A stretch of DNA of 52,178 nucleotides, taken from assembly GCA_003566775.1 (NCBI GenBank), contig PXBW01000090.1, positions 1-52,178 of the forward strand. Direction: 5' to 3'. The notes under the pieces are model-generated. The model was not told the DNA's origin. It made no database searches and saw only the letters and a list, made by a program, of their open reading frames with translations. This DNA is from a candidate division WS1 bacterium. GTDB lineage: Bacteria > Armatimonadota > Zipacnadia > Zipacnadales > UBA5352. A program made the position numbers and the translations under genes. This document shows, one piece after another, positions 43,402 to 50,874 of this stretch. Every line of letters starts with the position of its first letter. Position 1 is the stretch's first letter.

Positions 43402-44781
43402 TCAGTCCAGGTCCAGCGGGCACTCTGTCTGCATGCAGGCCCTCATCGAGCCGAGGAAGTTCTCGACCTGCTCGAAACCGTTGCGCTTGAGGATCGACGC
43501 GGCGTTCGATGCGCGGTAGCCGGTGCCGCAGAAGGTGACGATGGGGCGGGTGTCGCCGATCTCATCGAGGCGGTCCTGAAGCTCGCCCACGAAGATGTGC
43601 TGCGCGCCCTGAAGACTCCCGCGCTCGAACTCACCGTTCTTGCGCACGTCAAGCAGCAGGAACTCTTCGCCCTGATCGTAGCGGCGCTTGATCTCCTCGA
43701 CGAAGATCTGCGGAATGCTCTCGAAGTGCAGCGCGCTCACCGCCCACTCCTCCATCCCGCCCCCGAGCCAGCCAACCACGTTCATATAGTTGATGCGCTG
43801 GAGTTGCATCCAGGCCTCCTCGAACATGGCCCGGTTGCTCACGATCAGCGCCAGCGGCGTGTCGTAGTCCACCTCGTAGCCGATGTACGCGGTCAGCATC
43901 GGAAAGGCTATGTTGAGGCTGCCCGGTATGTGCGCTCCTCCGAAGGCCTCGGCCCCGCGCAGGTCGATGACCAGTCCGCCATCCTGGCGGAACGCGTTGA
44001 CCTCCATCGCGGTCATCGGTCGCGGGGTCTCGCCGATGGCGTCCCGGAGAAGCTCAGGTCCCTTCTGGTTGCTTGTGTGGATCTGCTCGAAGTAGCCGGG
44101 CATGTGATGGAACTCGGTGGCCTTGAACTGCACGAACTCGTCGCGGTCGGTCATCTGCAGCACGCGATTGTGCCTTCGCTCGTAGCCGAGGGTGGAGAAC
44201 TCGCGATCGGCCATCGAATCCCCGCAGACCGATCCGGCTCCATGCGCGGGATAGAGGAGCACCTCGTCGCCAAGCGGCAGGAGCTTGTTGAAGATCGATT
44301 CGTAGAGCAGCCCCGCGACTTCTTCGCGCTGCTCGGGGAAGAAGTCGGTGCGGCCGACGTCGCCGATGAAGAGCGCGTCGCCGCTGAATACCGCTACGGC
44401 GTCCTCGTCACTGAACTCCGTGTCGTACAATACGATCGAGATGCCGTCAAAGGTGTGTCCGGGCGTGTGCAGGATCTCGAGCCGAAGCTGGCCGATGCTG
44501 AAGCTGTCATCCTCGGTTACTGTGCTGCCGTAGCCCCAATCGGTGGCCTCGTGGTGGTGAATCTCGGCGCCGGTGAGTTCGGCGAGTTCGCGGGAGCCGA
44601 TGATGAAGTCCTCATTGCGGTGGGTCTCGAAGATGTGTGTGATGGTCATGCCCTCGTCATGCGCGAGATCGATGTACACGTCAACATCGCGCCTCGGGTC
44701 GATCACCACCGCCTCAGAACCGCTGCCGAGCAGGTACGACAGTTGAGCCAGTCCTTCGGACTTGATCTTGTGCAGAATCAT
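43402..44781 (-). CDS. Persulfide dioxygenase-rhodanese fusion (MBL fold)
   Basis: The 459-residue cytoplasmic protein has a metallo-beta-lactamase domain (about 1-245) and two rhodanese-like domains (about 255-350 and 365-450). In ETHE1-type persulfide dioxygenases one iron is held by His, His and Asp; these are here as H54 (ETHRNEDF), H109 (HTPGH) and D135 (SGDALF). The second-site His and last His of the usual THxHxDH motif are replaced by N56 and F59. The first rhodanese domain lacks the catalytic Cys; the second keeps it (FCGTGYRA). It probably detoxifies sulfane sulfur. The ATG has GGAGG nine bases upstream. Confidence 0.9.
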   Translation of the reverse strand: MILHKIKSEGLAQLSYLLGSGSEAVVIDPRRDVDVYIDLAHDEGMTITHIFETHRNEDFIIGSRELAELTGAEIHHHEATDWGYGSTVTEDDSFSIGQLRLEILHTPGHTFDGISIVLYDTEFSDEDAVAVFSGDALFIGDVGRTDFFPEQREEVAGLLYESIFNKLLPLGDEVLLYPAHGAGSVCGDSMADREFSTLGYERRHNRVLQMTDRDEFVQFKATEFHHMPGYFEQIHTSNQKGPELLRDAIGETPRPMTAMEVNAFRQDGGLVIDLRGAEAFGGAHIPGSLNIAFPMLTAYIGYEVDYDTPLALIVSNRAMFEEAWMQLQRINYMNVVGWLGGGMEEWAVSALHFESIPQIFVEEIKRRYDQGEEFLLLDVRKNGEFERGSLQGAQHIFVGELQDRLDEIGDTRPIVTFCGTGYRASNAASILKRNGFEQVENFLGSMRACMQTECPLDLD

Positions 44782-44829
44782 CGATGGGCCCCTCCACCTC
44801 TTCAGAGTATGTTATGTCTGAGCTTCGTG

Positions 44830-45813
44830 TTACTCGCGGCCGACGGCGTCGACCAGCGCGCGCATATAGCCGATCGCGTACCCGCGCCCTCGATGGCCCC
44901 ATCTCGTATCTCCGGCGATCTTCGGCGTATGATCGGGCATCATCGCGTAACGGTAACCGACGTCGCGGTAGGCGCGCATAGCCTCCAGCATGTCGGTGTC
45001 ACCGTCGTCAATGAAGCATTCGTCGAAGAGCGGCACACACCCCTTTACGTTGCGGAAATGAACGTGATTGATTCGATCGCGCTCACCGAACCAGCGGATC
45101 GCCTCGATGACATCGGTGCCCATCTCGGCGACGGTGCCCTGGCAGAAGTTGAGCCCGTTGACAGGTGAGGGCACCTCCTCGACGAGCCGCTTCAGCCCCT
45201 CGATGCTGCCGATGATGCGCGCCTCACCCCGCAACTGCGGGGTCGGCGGATCGTGGGGGTGGAGCGCGAGGCGCACCCCGACCTCCTCGGCAACCGGGAC
45301 GATCGCCCGCAGGAACCAGAGGAGGCGCTCCCACATGGTGTCGGCATCCATCGCCTCCTCCGCCTCCACGGGGCCGACGTCCTTCACCGCCTCATAGTCG
45401 AAGCGCCGCACGTCACACCCTCCCCGACCGGTGGCGCGGGTGCTGCCCCAGACGTCGGGCACACTCCACGTCCACTCGACCACCGGCACGTCGAAGGAGC
45501 CGATGACGCGCAGGGTCTCATTCACCTCCTCGACCTCCTGCTCGCGCTCGGTACGGCCGAGGCGCGCGTTCCAGTACTGAGTGTCGCGCCCCTGCGGCAG
45601 CAGGACCACCGCCGGCGCGATCCCGTGGGCGTCGAGTTGCTCCACAATGCGCTCGAGGTCCGCCGCGTGCAGCACGTTTGCGTTCTCGCGACTTATCAGC
45701 GCCTCGGTGCGAATCTGCGCGTGTTTGACCCCAAGTTGCGCAGCAAACGCGAGGTCATCTTGATCGAACTCGGTGGGCGAAAGGCTCGGTCTCAGGCCCA
45801 GGGCCAGCTTCAT
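44830..45813 (-). CDS. uxuA: Mannonate dehydratase (UxuA)
   Basis: UxuA converts D-mannonate to 2-keto-3-deoxy-gluconate in uronate catabolism. The 327-residue TIM-barrel protein has the family motifs LALHPHDPPTPQLRGEARI, NGLNFCQGTVAEMG, NHVHFRNVKG, FIDDGDTDMLEAM and PDHTPKIAGDTRWGHRGRGYAIGY, which carry metal and substrate ligands. E. coli UxuA is longer (394); shorter forms are common. The ATG has GAGGTGAAG upstream and lies 12 bases after the sulfatase stop, so the two are co-transcribed. This is the clearest pointer to uronic acids as the end product of this region. Confidence 0.94.
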   Translation of the reverse strand: MKLALGLRPSLSPTEFDQDDLAFAAQLGVKHAQIRTEALISRENANVLHAADLERIVEQLDAHGIAPAVVLLPQGRDTQYWNARLGRTEREQEVEEVNETLRVIGSFDVPVVEWTWSVPDVWGSTRATGRGGCDVRRFDYEAVKDVGPVEAEEAMDADTMWERLLWFLRAIVPVAEEVGVRLALHPHDPPTPQLRGEARIIGSIEGLKRLVEEVPSPVNGLNFCQGTVAEMGTDVIEAIRWFGERDRINHVHFRNVKGCVPLFDECFIDDGDTDMLEAMRAYRDVGYRYAMMPDHTPKIAGDTRWGHRGRGYAIGYMRALVDAVGRE

Positions 45814-45825
45814 CCGTTCTTCACC

Positions 45826-47145
45826 TCATACATGTGGTACGCCATTCTCGGTGCCATAGTCCTCAAGGCGCTCGCGCTGCAGTCTCGTGGGCGCGTAGTC
45901 GCCGTAGAGCAGCGGATCGTTGGTCTCCACCATCCAGTTATGTACCTGAGTGCGCAGCGTCCATGCCGCGTCACTGTGCGCTTCGTCATCGATCAGGTTA
46001 TTCATCTCTAGCGGGTCGCTCTCGAGGTCGTAAAGCTCTTCGGCCGGCCGCACCTCGTTGTAATAGTCGGCCTTCATCTCCTGGCCGGCCGGTCCCTCAT
46101 AGATATCCCGCGGCATGTACACCAGCGGGCGGCGGCCGAAGTTGCGCACGTACTTGAAGCGGTTCGTGCGCACCGCGCGCATCGGATTGTACTGATCGTG
46201 CCAGTTCATCTCGGCGAAGAGGTGGCTGTGCGGCTCATAGTCCTCCCCATCAAGCAGCGGAAGGTAGCTGCGGCCATCCACCTGCGGGGGGACCTCCGCT
46301 CCGGCGAGGTCGAGGATCGTGGGCAGCATGTCGCAGTGGTTGACCAGTTCATCCTGCACGCGTGCGCCCTCAAACTGCGCGGGCCAGCGTACGATCAGCG
46401 TGGTGCCGATGCCGGGTTCGTAGCAGGTGCCCTTCGCGCGCGGCATGGCGAGGCCGTGATCGGTGGTGAAGATAAACACCGTCTCCTGTTCGAGGCCGCT
46501 GTCGCTCAGCGACTCGCGCATTTCCCCTACCGCCTCATCGAGGCGCCAGATGAGTCCGTGCAGCCCCGCGAGATCCTCGCGGATGCCGGGGCGATCGGGC
46601 AGCCACGGCGGCACTTCAAGGGCATCCGGATCATCGCGATCGTAGCCCTCGCGCTGGTAAGGACGGTGCGGCTCGCCGATTCCACAGGAGACATAGAAAG
46701 GCTGTCCCTCCTGCGCATCCTCCTGCAAAAATTCGCTCAGCGTCCCTGCCACCGTCCGCGCATCGTGACCACCACTCTCGATCGTCTGATAGCCCAGCAT
46801 CGGCGCCTCGGCGTTCTCGTGCTGGTGGCCGATCAGGCGGGTGTGATAGCCCGCGCGGTTGAGGTACATCGGCAGCGTGACCTCGTTGGCGCCGATGCGC
46901 CAGCCGAGGTGCGCGAGGCCCACGAGACCGTTGTTGTGCGGATAGCGCCCGGTCTCGACTGAACCGCGGGCAGGCGAACACTGGGCGGCGGTGCAACAGT
47001 GATTGCTGAAGAGGACGCCCTCGGACGCGAGGCCGTCGATGTTCGGCGTCTCCACCGGCGCTCCGAGTGCGCCGATGTAACGCCCGAGGTCGTGGCAGAT
47101 CACCTTTATGATGCTAGGTCGCGAGTTGTGACTCTTCGTGGGCAT
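45826..47145 (-). CDS. Cys-type sulfatase
   Basis: The 439-residue protein has the maturation motif C56-S-P58-A-R60 (AAQCSPARGSVETGRYPHNNG). Its first metal motif is VICHDLGRYIG instead of the usual DDLG, which I recall from the heparan-sulfamidase-like branch. FIFTTDHGLAMPRAKGTCYEPG supplies the other ligands. It lacks a signal peptide and would act in the cytoplasm. The ATG has GGAGGGA six bases upstream. It is followed by uxuA after 12 bases, which suggests desulfation of a uronate-containing sugar before dehydration. Activation depends on the maturase at 835. Confidence 0.94.
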   Translation of the reverse strand: MPTKSHNSRPSIIKVICHDLGRYIGALGAPVETPNIDGLASEGVLFSNHCCTAAQCSPARGSVETGRYPHNNGLVGLAHLGWRIGANEVTLPMYLNRAGYHTRLIGHQHENAEAPMLGYQTIESGGHDARTVAGTLSEFLQEDAQEGQPFYVSCGIGEPHRPYQREGYDRDDPDALEVPPWLPDRPGIREDLAGLHGLIWRLDEAVGEMRESLSDSGLEQETVFIFTTDHGLAMPRAKGTCYEPGIGTTLIVRWPAQFEGARVQDELVNHCDMLPTILDLAGAEVPPQVDGRSYLPLLDGEDYEPHSHLFAEMNWHDQYNPMRAVRTNRFKYVRNFGRRPLVYMPRDIYEGPAGQEMKADYYNEVRPAEELYDLESDPLEMNNLIDDEAHSDAAWTLRTQVHNWMVETNDPLLYGDYAPTRLQRERLEDYGTENGVPHV

Positions 47146-47459
47146 TGCTCTTCCCTCCGATTCGCAACTGAGCGGGCAGGGCCGCCGGTGTCCCGTCAGC
47201 CCGTCTTTCGCCTTCCCATTGCCTCAGATTGCCGCCTGTTCGTAGAGTATTCCTGCGGCCGCGACCGCCGTCCGGGGAAAGGGCGCCGCTGACAATAGGA
47301 GCGCCAACCAGACAGGCGATGCGCACAATCGATCTCTCCGGCGGATCAGGTCACGCAACAGGTCCTATGTTCGCCGTCACGCGCGAGAGGCCTTCTTACC
47401 GGGCAGGTCTTCGCGGACTCCTCGAAGAAACCCGCACTTACGGAAAAGGAGGAATGCAG
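47146..47459. other. Divergent intergenic region, 314 bp
   Basis: This gap separates the sulfatase (minus) from the hypothetical gene (plus). It must hold the promoters of both, but I find no convincing -35/-10 pair. The plus-strand reading frame of the next gene stays open through part of it (ATG at 47319), without a ribosome site. The only clear signal is AAAAGGAGG at its right end. Confidence 0.6.
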
Positions 47460-48146
47460 ATGGATCGCAAGCAGCAGATCATCGAACGCTGGGGGGACTG
47501 GCTGCCCCCCGATCCGCATCGCCAGTGGGTTCTCGATCAGACCGTGAAGGGCCGCGCGAGCATCGTACAGCCTGAATCTGATGAGCCGCCGCTTCTGCTC
47601 TACGAGGATGGTGGTTCAATGGTGCTGCCCGACGTTCGCTGGGCGGGAGAGGGGCGGCCGTGGTCGGCGGGCGACCCGGAGATCGACGACTCCGGCGAAC
47701 GGCGCAACACGAAGTATTACGACGTGTGCTCGTCAGTCGACGATTTCAAGGAGCACGTCGCCGCCGGGTCTGCGAAGCTCTCTGAGGAGCGCGAGAACAT
47801 CGACCGCCTCTTCGAGGACATCCGGCATATGATCGGGCGCATGTACCGTCGCCAGCGGGAGTACACGCAGTTTGCCGACCGCCTCGCTGAGATACTCGCC
47901 GACCTTCAGGCGGTGGAGATCGTCGACCGTGCGCCGTCGGACGACGGCCTCGCAGAGATCGAGCGAATGCTGGTGGCCGATGAAGCCGACGACGCCGAGC
48001 GGCTAAACGAACTCGCCGAGCAGGTGCGCGATGTCGCCTCCAGACAGGAGGCGCGCCTGCGGGAGCACAAGGCTGCCGCGCTGGCGGTGCTTGAGGCCTA
48101 CCGCGAGGTGAAGGGGCCGCGGGACTGGTCGGACGATGAGGCATAG
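47460..48146 (+). CDS. Hypothetical protein with coiled-coil C-terminus
   Basis: I do not recognise a family. The 228-residue protein has no signal or membrane segment. The first 90 residues are mixed (ERWGDWLPPDPHRQWVLDQTVKG, then LLLYEDGGSMVLPDVRW). The second half is helical and charged (SEERENIDRLFEDIRHMIGRMYRRQREYTQFADRLAEILADLQAVEIVD, then DAERLNELAEQVRDVASRQEARLREHKAAALAVLEAY), predicted coiled coil. I chose the ATG at 47460, seven bases after GGAGG; the ATG at 47454 or an upstream in-frame ATG at 47319 are alternatives. It lies 117 bases before a Gfo/Idh/MocA gene and may be co-transcribed with it. Confidence 0.7.
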   Translation: MDRKQQIIERWGDWLPPDPHRQWVLDQTVKGRASIVQPESDEPPLLLYEDGGSMVLPDVRWAGEGRPWSAGDPEIDDSGERRNTKYYDVCSSVDDFKEHVAAGSAKLSEERENIDRLFEDIRHMIGRMYRRQREYTQFADRLAEILADLQAVEIVDRAPSDDGLAEIERMLVADEADDAERLNELAEQVRDVASRQEARLREHKAAALAVLEAYREVKGPRDWSDDEA

Positions 48147-48263
48147 CGCGTCGACCCGCCGTCCCTGGCAAGGCCGCCTCGCGCTCAACGATGAAGGTTC
48201 CCGCGCACGGCGCGCCGAAGCACGCGCTATCTGATGCAACCACTGAAGAGGGAGATGGAAGAG

Positions 48264-49301
48264 ATGGCAGTTCGACTGGGATTCGTCGGGACCGGCGGCA
48301 TCGCAAACCGGCACCTGTCCTGTGCGCACAAGCACGATGAGATGGAGGTCGTCGCGACCTGTGACGTAGTGATCGAGCTTGCACAGGCGGCCGCGGAGAA
48401 GTACGAGGCCAGCGGCGACGCCTATGGGGACGTCGTGGAGATGCTCGAGGGCGAGGAGCTTGATGCGATCGTAATCTGCACCCCGCCCTTCGCCCACGGA
48501 GACATCGAGGAGGCGGCGGCCGAGCGCGGTGTGCACTTCTTCGTCGAGAAGCCCGTGGCGATCAGCATGGAGATGGCCGGACGCGTACTCAGCGCGGTGC
48601 GCAAGCACGACATCATCACTCAGGTAGGTTACATGTTCCGCAAGTCCGCGCCGATCATCGCCGCGCAGCAGATGCTCTCCGAGCGCGCGGTCGCGATGGT
48701 GCAGGCGCACTATTACATGCCGGGCCTGCCCAACAAGGGCTGGTGGACGAAGATGGAGCTTGGGGGCGGGCAGCTTGTCGAGCAGGCCACGCACATGCTC
48801 GACCTCGGTCGCTTCCTCGCCGGGGACGTGAAGAGTGTCATGGGCAAGACCTCGACCGTCCACGACTGGGAGCCGCCGGCGGGCTATGAGCAGCCGGAGA
48901 AGGGCCTCGTTGCGCACAAGAAGGGCTTCGAGATCCCGGACACCACCGCGCTGATCCTCGAGTATGAGTCCGGCGCGATGGGCACACTCTCCTGCTCGCT
49001 TGTGCCGCAGGTGGCATGGGACAACGGCTTCAAGGTGGTGGCCGAGGGCGCGCTGCTGACAATCGACGGCCCGAATGCGAACTGGACCACAGCCGAGGGC
49101 GAGACCGCTGAGCAGGCGCCTGATGACTGGGCCGACGCGGTTCTGATCGAGTTCGTCGAGGCGGTGCAGGGCAAGGGCGAGGCGACGATTCCCTACGAGG
49201 AGGGAGTGAAGTCGCTGGCGGTCTCCCTCGCGGGCTATGAGTCGGTCAACCGTGGCAACGCCGCAGTTGAGATCGCGGAGATTCTTCCGGCGGGAATCTG
49301 A
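48264..49301 (+). CDS. Gfo/Idh/MocA-family oxidoreductase
   Basis: The 345-residue NAD(P)-dependent dehydrogenase has the Rossmann loop GFVGTGGIANRH (residues about 6-17) and the catalytic-Lys motif VEKPVA near residue 95. The C-terminal domain carries GYMFRKSAPIIAAQQ and GGGQLVEQATHMLDLGRFLAG, with the His expected in the active site. GGGAGA lies eight bases before the ATG. It is a different subfamily from the gene at 35030. Substrate unknown; a sugar or inositol is likely. Confidence 0.93.
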   Translation: MAVRLGFVGTGGIANRHLSCAHKHDEMEVVATCDVVIELAQAAAEKYEASGDAYGDVVEMLEGEELDAIVICTPPFAHGDIEEAAAERGVHFFVEKPVAISMEMAGRVLSAVRKHDIITQVGYMFRKSAPIIAAQQMLSERAVAMVQAHYYMPGLPNKGWWTKMELGGGQLVEQATHMLDLGRFLAGDVKSVMGKTSTVHDWEPPAGYEQPEKGLVAHKKGFEIPDTTALILEYESGAMGTLSCSLVPQVAWDNGFKVVAEGALLTIDGPNANWTTAEGETAEQAPDDWADAVLIEFVEAVQGKGEATIPYEEGVKSLAVSLAGYESVNRGNAAVEIAEILPAGI

Positions 49302-49621
49302 CTGGTCGCTTGAGGCGAATGCTGCAGCCGAACCGACGGTAATCGCGACGTCTCACCAGGAGGACTGCGGACGGTGCCTCTGCAGCGCGCGCCGGGGTAG
49401 ACCGTCCGTCCGCAACCGCGACCTTTCACCGCTGCCGCGTCATCCATCGCGGCAGCTTCAACCGTGATCCCGTCTTCGGCACCGCGCATCTAAATCCCAG
49501 CATCGCCGGTCGCAATCAACGCATTCCTTTGCTGGCCTGACTGCCCTGCAGAGGTAGGGGCTTTCGTGCCCTGCTCGACTCTGACATCATCACTTTGCGC
49601 CGACATGATGCAATTTCGTGT
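49302..49621. other. Intergenic region with two hairpins
   Basis: Part of a 490-bp gene-free stretch. CGGACGGT (49368-49375) can pair with ACCGTCCG (49401-49408). GCTGCCGCG (49431-49439) pairs exactly with CGCGGCAGC (49448-49456) around an eight-base loop and is followed by TTC; it is the likeliest terminator for the upstream dehydrogenase. I see no coding potential. Confidence 0.5.
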
Positions 49622-49650
49622 TTATCAACAGGGTGGTTAAGTGGTATACT
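49622..49650 (+). promoter_or_regulatory. Promoter of the pseudopilin gene
   Basis: TTATCA (49622-49627, four of six) and TATACT (49645-49650, five of six) are 17 bases apart, and TGG directly before the -10 gives an extended TGn element. Transcription from about 49657 would leave a leader of about 135 bases before the coding start. Confidence 0.65.
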
Positions 49651-49681
49651 GTAACTGCGGCCATACTCCCGATTCACCGAA

Positions 49682-49737
49682 CGTCCTCCGGGACGGGTCC
49701 TGTACCGGGTGTGGCGGGTGCGTCTTAGCGTGACGCA
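49682..49737 (+). other. Two hairpins in the pseudopilin leader
   Basis: CGTCC-TCCG-GGACG (49682-49695) and TGCGTC/GACGCA with a seven-base loop (49719-49737) lie within the predicted 5' untranslated region. I cannot assign them to a known riboswitch class by eye. Confidence 0.45.
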
Positions 49738-49791
49738 GGAGACTTCGCAGTTGCATATGGTGCACGGCAATCTCAGAGGAGAGTGATACAG

Positions 49792-50574
49792 TTGATAACA
49801 CGACTGCAGATCAGGCGGGGTTTCACCCTGGTTGAGCTTCTTACCGTGATTGGCATCATCGCCGTGCTTGCCGCCATTATCTTCCCCGTTTTCGCAGGGG
49901 TGCGCAGGCGTGCACGCCAGACACGATGCCTGTCCAACTTGCAGCAGGTCGGTTCGGCGATTGAGATGTACGTCCAGGACAACGACGGCTTCCTGCCACC
50001 CTGGTCGATCACGCACGGCTCAACAGATCCTTGGAATCCACCCACCGGCGATGAGAACGAACCTGCCGATCATGTCGCCACCTGGGATGTCAGCATCATG
50101 AGCTATCTGCGGGAAGAGGAGATGCTCATCTGCCCCGATAACCCGAACCAGCGCGGCAGGACCGCACGAGCCTACTCGATCGCGCAATACACCCAGATAC
50201 CACGAAGGATCCGGGGAGAGCAGATAACCATGGGGGGATACCGGGACGACATCCCGGTGCCTTCGCGCACAGTGCTGTTGTTTGAGAAGGGCAATAATCC
50301 GCCTGGCGCGTGGGGCGATGCTCTGGGCCAGAACGTGCATCAGTCGCACAATTCCGAGGGACAGCCCGGCTACCATGAGGAGCCCTTCCATAGCGACGGG
50401 AAGAACTTCCTCTTCGTTGACTACACCGCCAGATTCTACTCCAAGGGCAGTGGGCCGTTCGCTCACCAGGCACGAGAGGAAGCCGATCCCGGTGACGTCG
50501 AGCACTGGGGCAGGCCACGGGATGGTGGAGACTGGCCGATGCCCGGGGACAACGGCAACGGCGGCGATGACTGA
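49792..50574 (+). CDS. Type II/IV pseudopilin with prepilin leader (DUF1559-like)
   Basis: The 260-residue protein begins with a prepilin peptidase site, RRG/FTLVELLTVIGIIAVLAAIIFPVF, with cleavage after Gly and Glu at +5. The mature N-terminus is the usual hydrophobic helix followed by RRRARQTRCLSNLQQVGSAIEMYVQDNDGFLP, the pattern of the big-pilin families (H-X9-DG/DUF1559) of planctomycetes and Armatimonadota. HSDGKNFLFVDYTARFY near the C-terminus is the H-x-DG-x-N motif typical of these proteins. The C-terminus is rich in Gly and Asp. The TTG at 49792 has GGAG ten bases upstream; the GTG at 49783 is the alternative. It stands alone between its own promoter and a strong terminator. Confidence 0.92.
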   Translation: MITRLQIRRGFTLVELLTVIGIIAVLAAIIFPVFAGVRRRARQTRCLSNLQQVGSAIEMYVQDNDGFLPPWSITHGSTDPWNPPTGDENEPADHVATWDVSIMSYLREEEMLICPDNPNQRGRTARAYSIAQYTQIPRRIRGEQITMGGYRDDIPVPSRTVLLFEKGNNPPGAWGDALGQNVHQSHNSEGQPGYHEEPFHSDGKNFLFVDYTARFYSKGSGPFAHQAREEADPGDVEHWGRPRDGGDWPMPGDNGNGGDD

Positions 50575-50624
50575 TGCCTGCCCGAGACATCTGACAGTCT
50601 GATGCCGAAGATTTCACCGACACG

Positions 50625-50659
50625 AAGGGGCCGCCGACCAGCTTTCGGCGGCCCCTTTT
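50625..50659 (+). terminator. Rho-independent terminator of the pseudopilin gene
   Basis: AAGGGGCCGCCGA (50625-50637) and its exact complement (50645-50657) form a 13-bp GC-rich stem with a seven-base loop. The right arm ends in TT and two more T follow, making a TTTT run. It is the best terminator in the window. Confidence 0.85.
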
Positions 50660-50700
50660 CGCGTCTGTTGAGCAGGGGCGGGAGCGCGCTTCTAACGGCC

Positions 50701-50730
50701 TTGACTCAATTCCCCTCGCCGTGTTTCAAT
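50701..50730 (+). promoter_or_regulatory. Probable promoter of the cation:proton antiporter gene
   Basis: TTGACT (50701-50706, five of six) and TTCAAT (50725-50730, four of six) are 18 bases apart. Transcription from about 50738 gives a leader of roughly 137 bases. Confidence 0.45.
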
Positions 50731-50773
50731 ACGGTTGCCATTCGCGATGAGTGACCCCTTCGCTGGATCGTGT

Positions 50774-50866
50774 CTCATCCTCCACGACAGCACCAGAACG
50801 CGGGGGATGAGTGTGTCCTGACGGTCCGGCTCCATAGATGGACGTAAGAGATCCACCGGACGGAGC
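50774..50866 (+). promoter_or_regulatory. Structured antiporter leader with possible ribosome-site sequestration
   Basis: CTCATCCTCC (50774-50783) pairs with GGGGGATGAG (50802-50811). GTCCGG (50824-50829) pairs with CCGGAC (50856-50861). GCTCC (50829-50833) can pair instead with GGAGC (50862-50866), which contains the ribosome-binding site. The mixture of stems could act as a translational switch. I cannot match it to a known riboswitch by eye. Confidence 0.45.
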
Positions 50867-50874
50867 AAGCCCCA

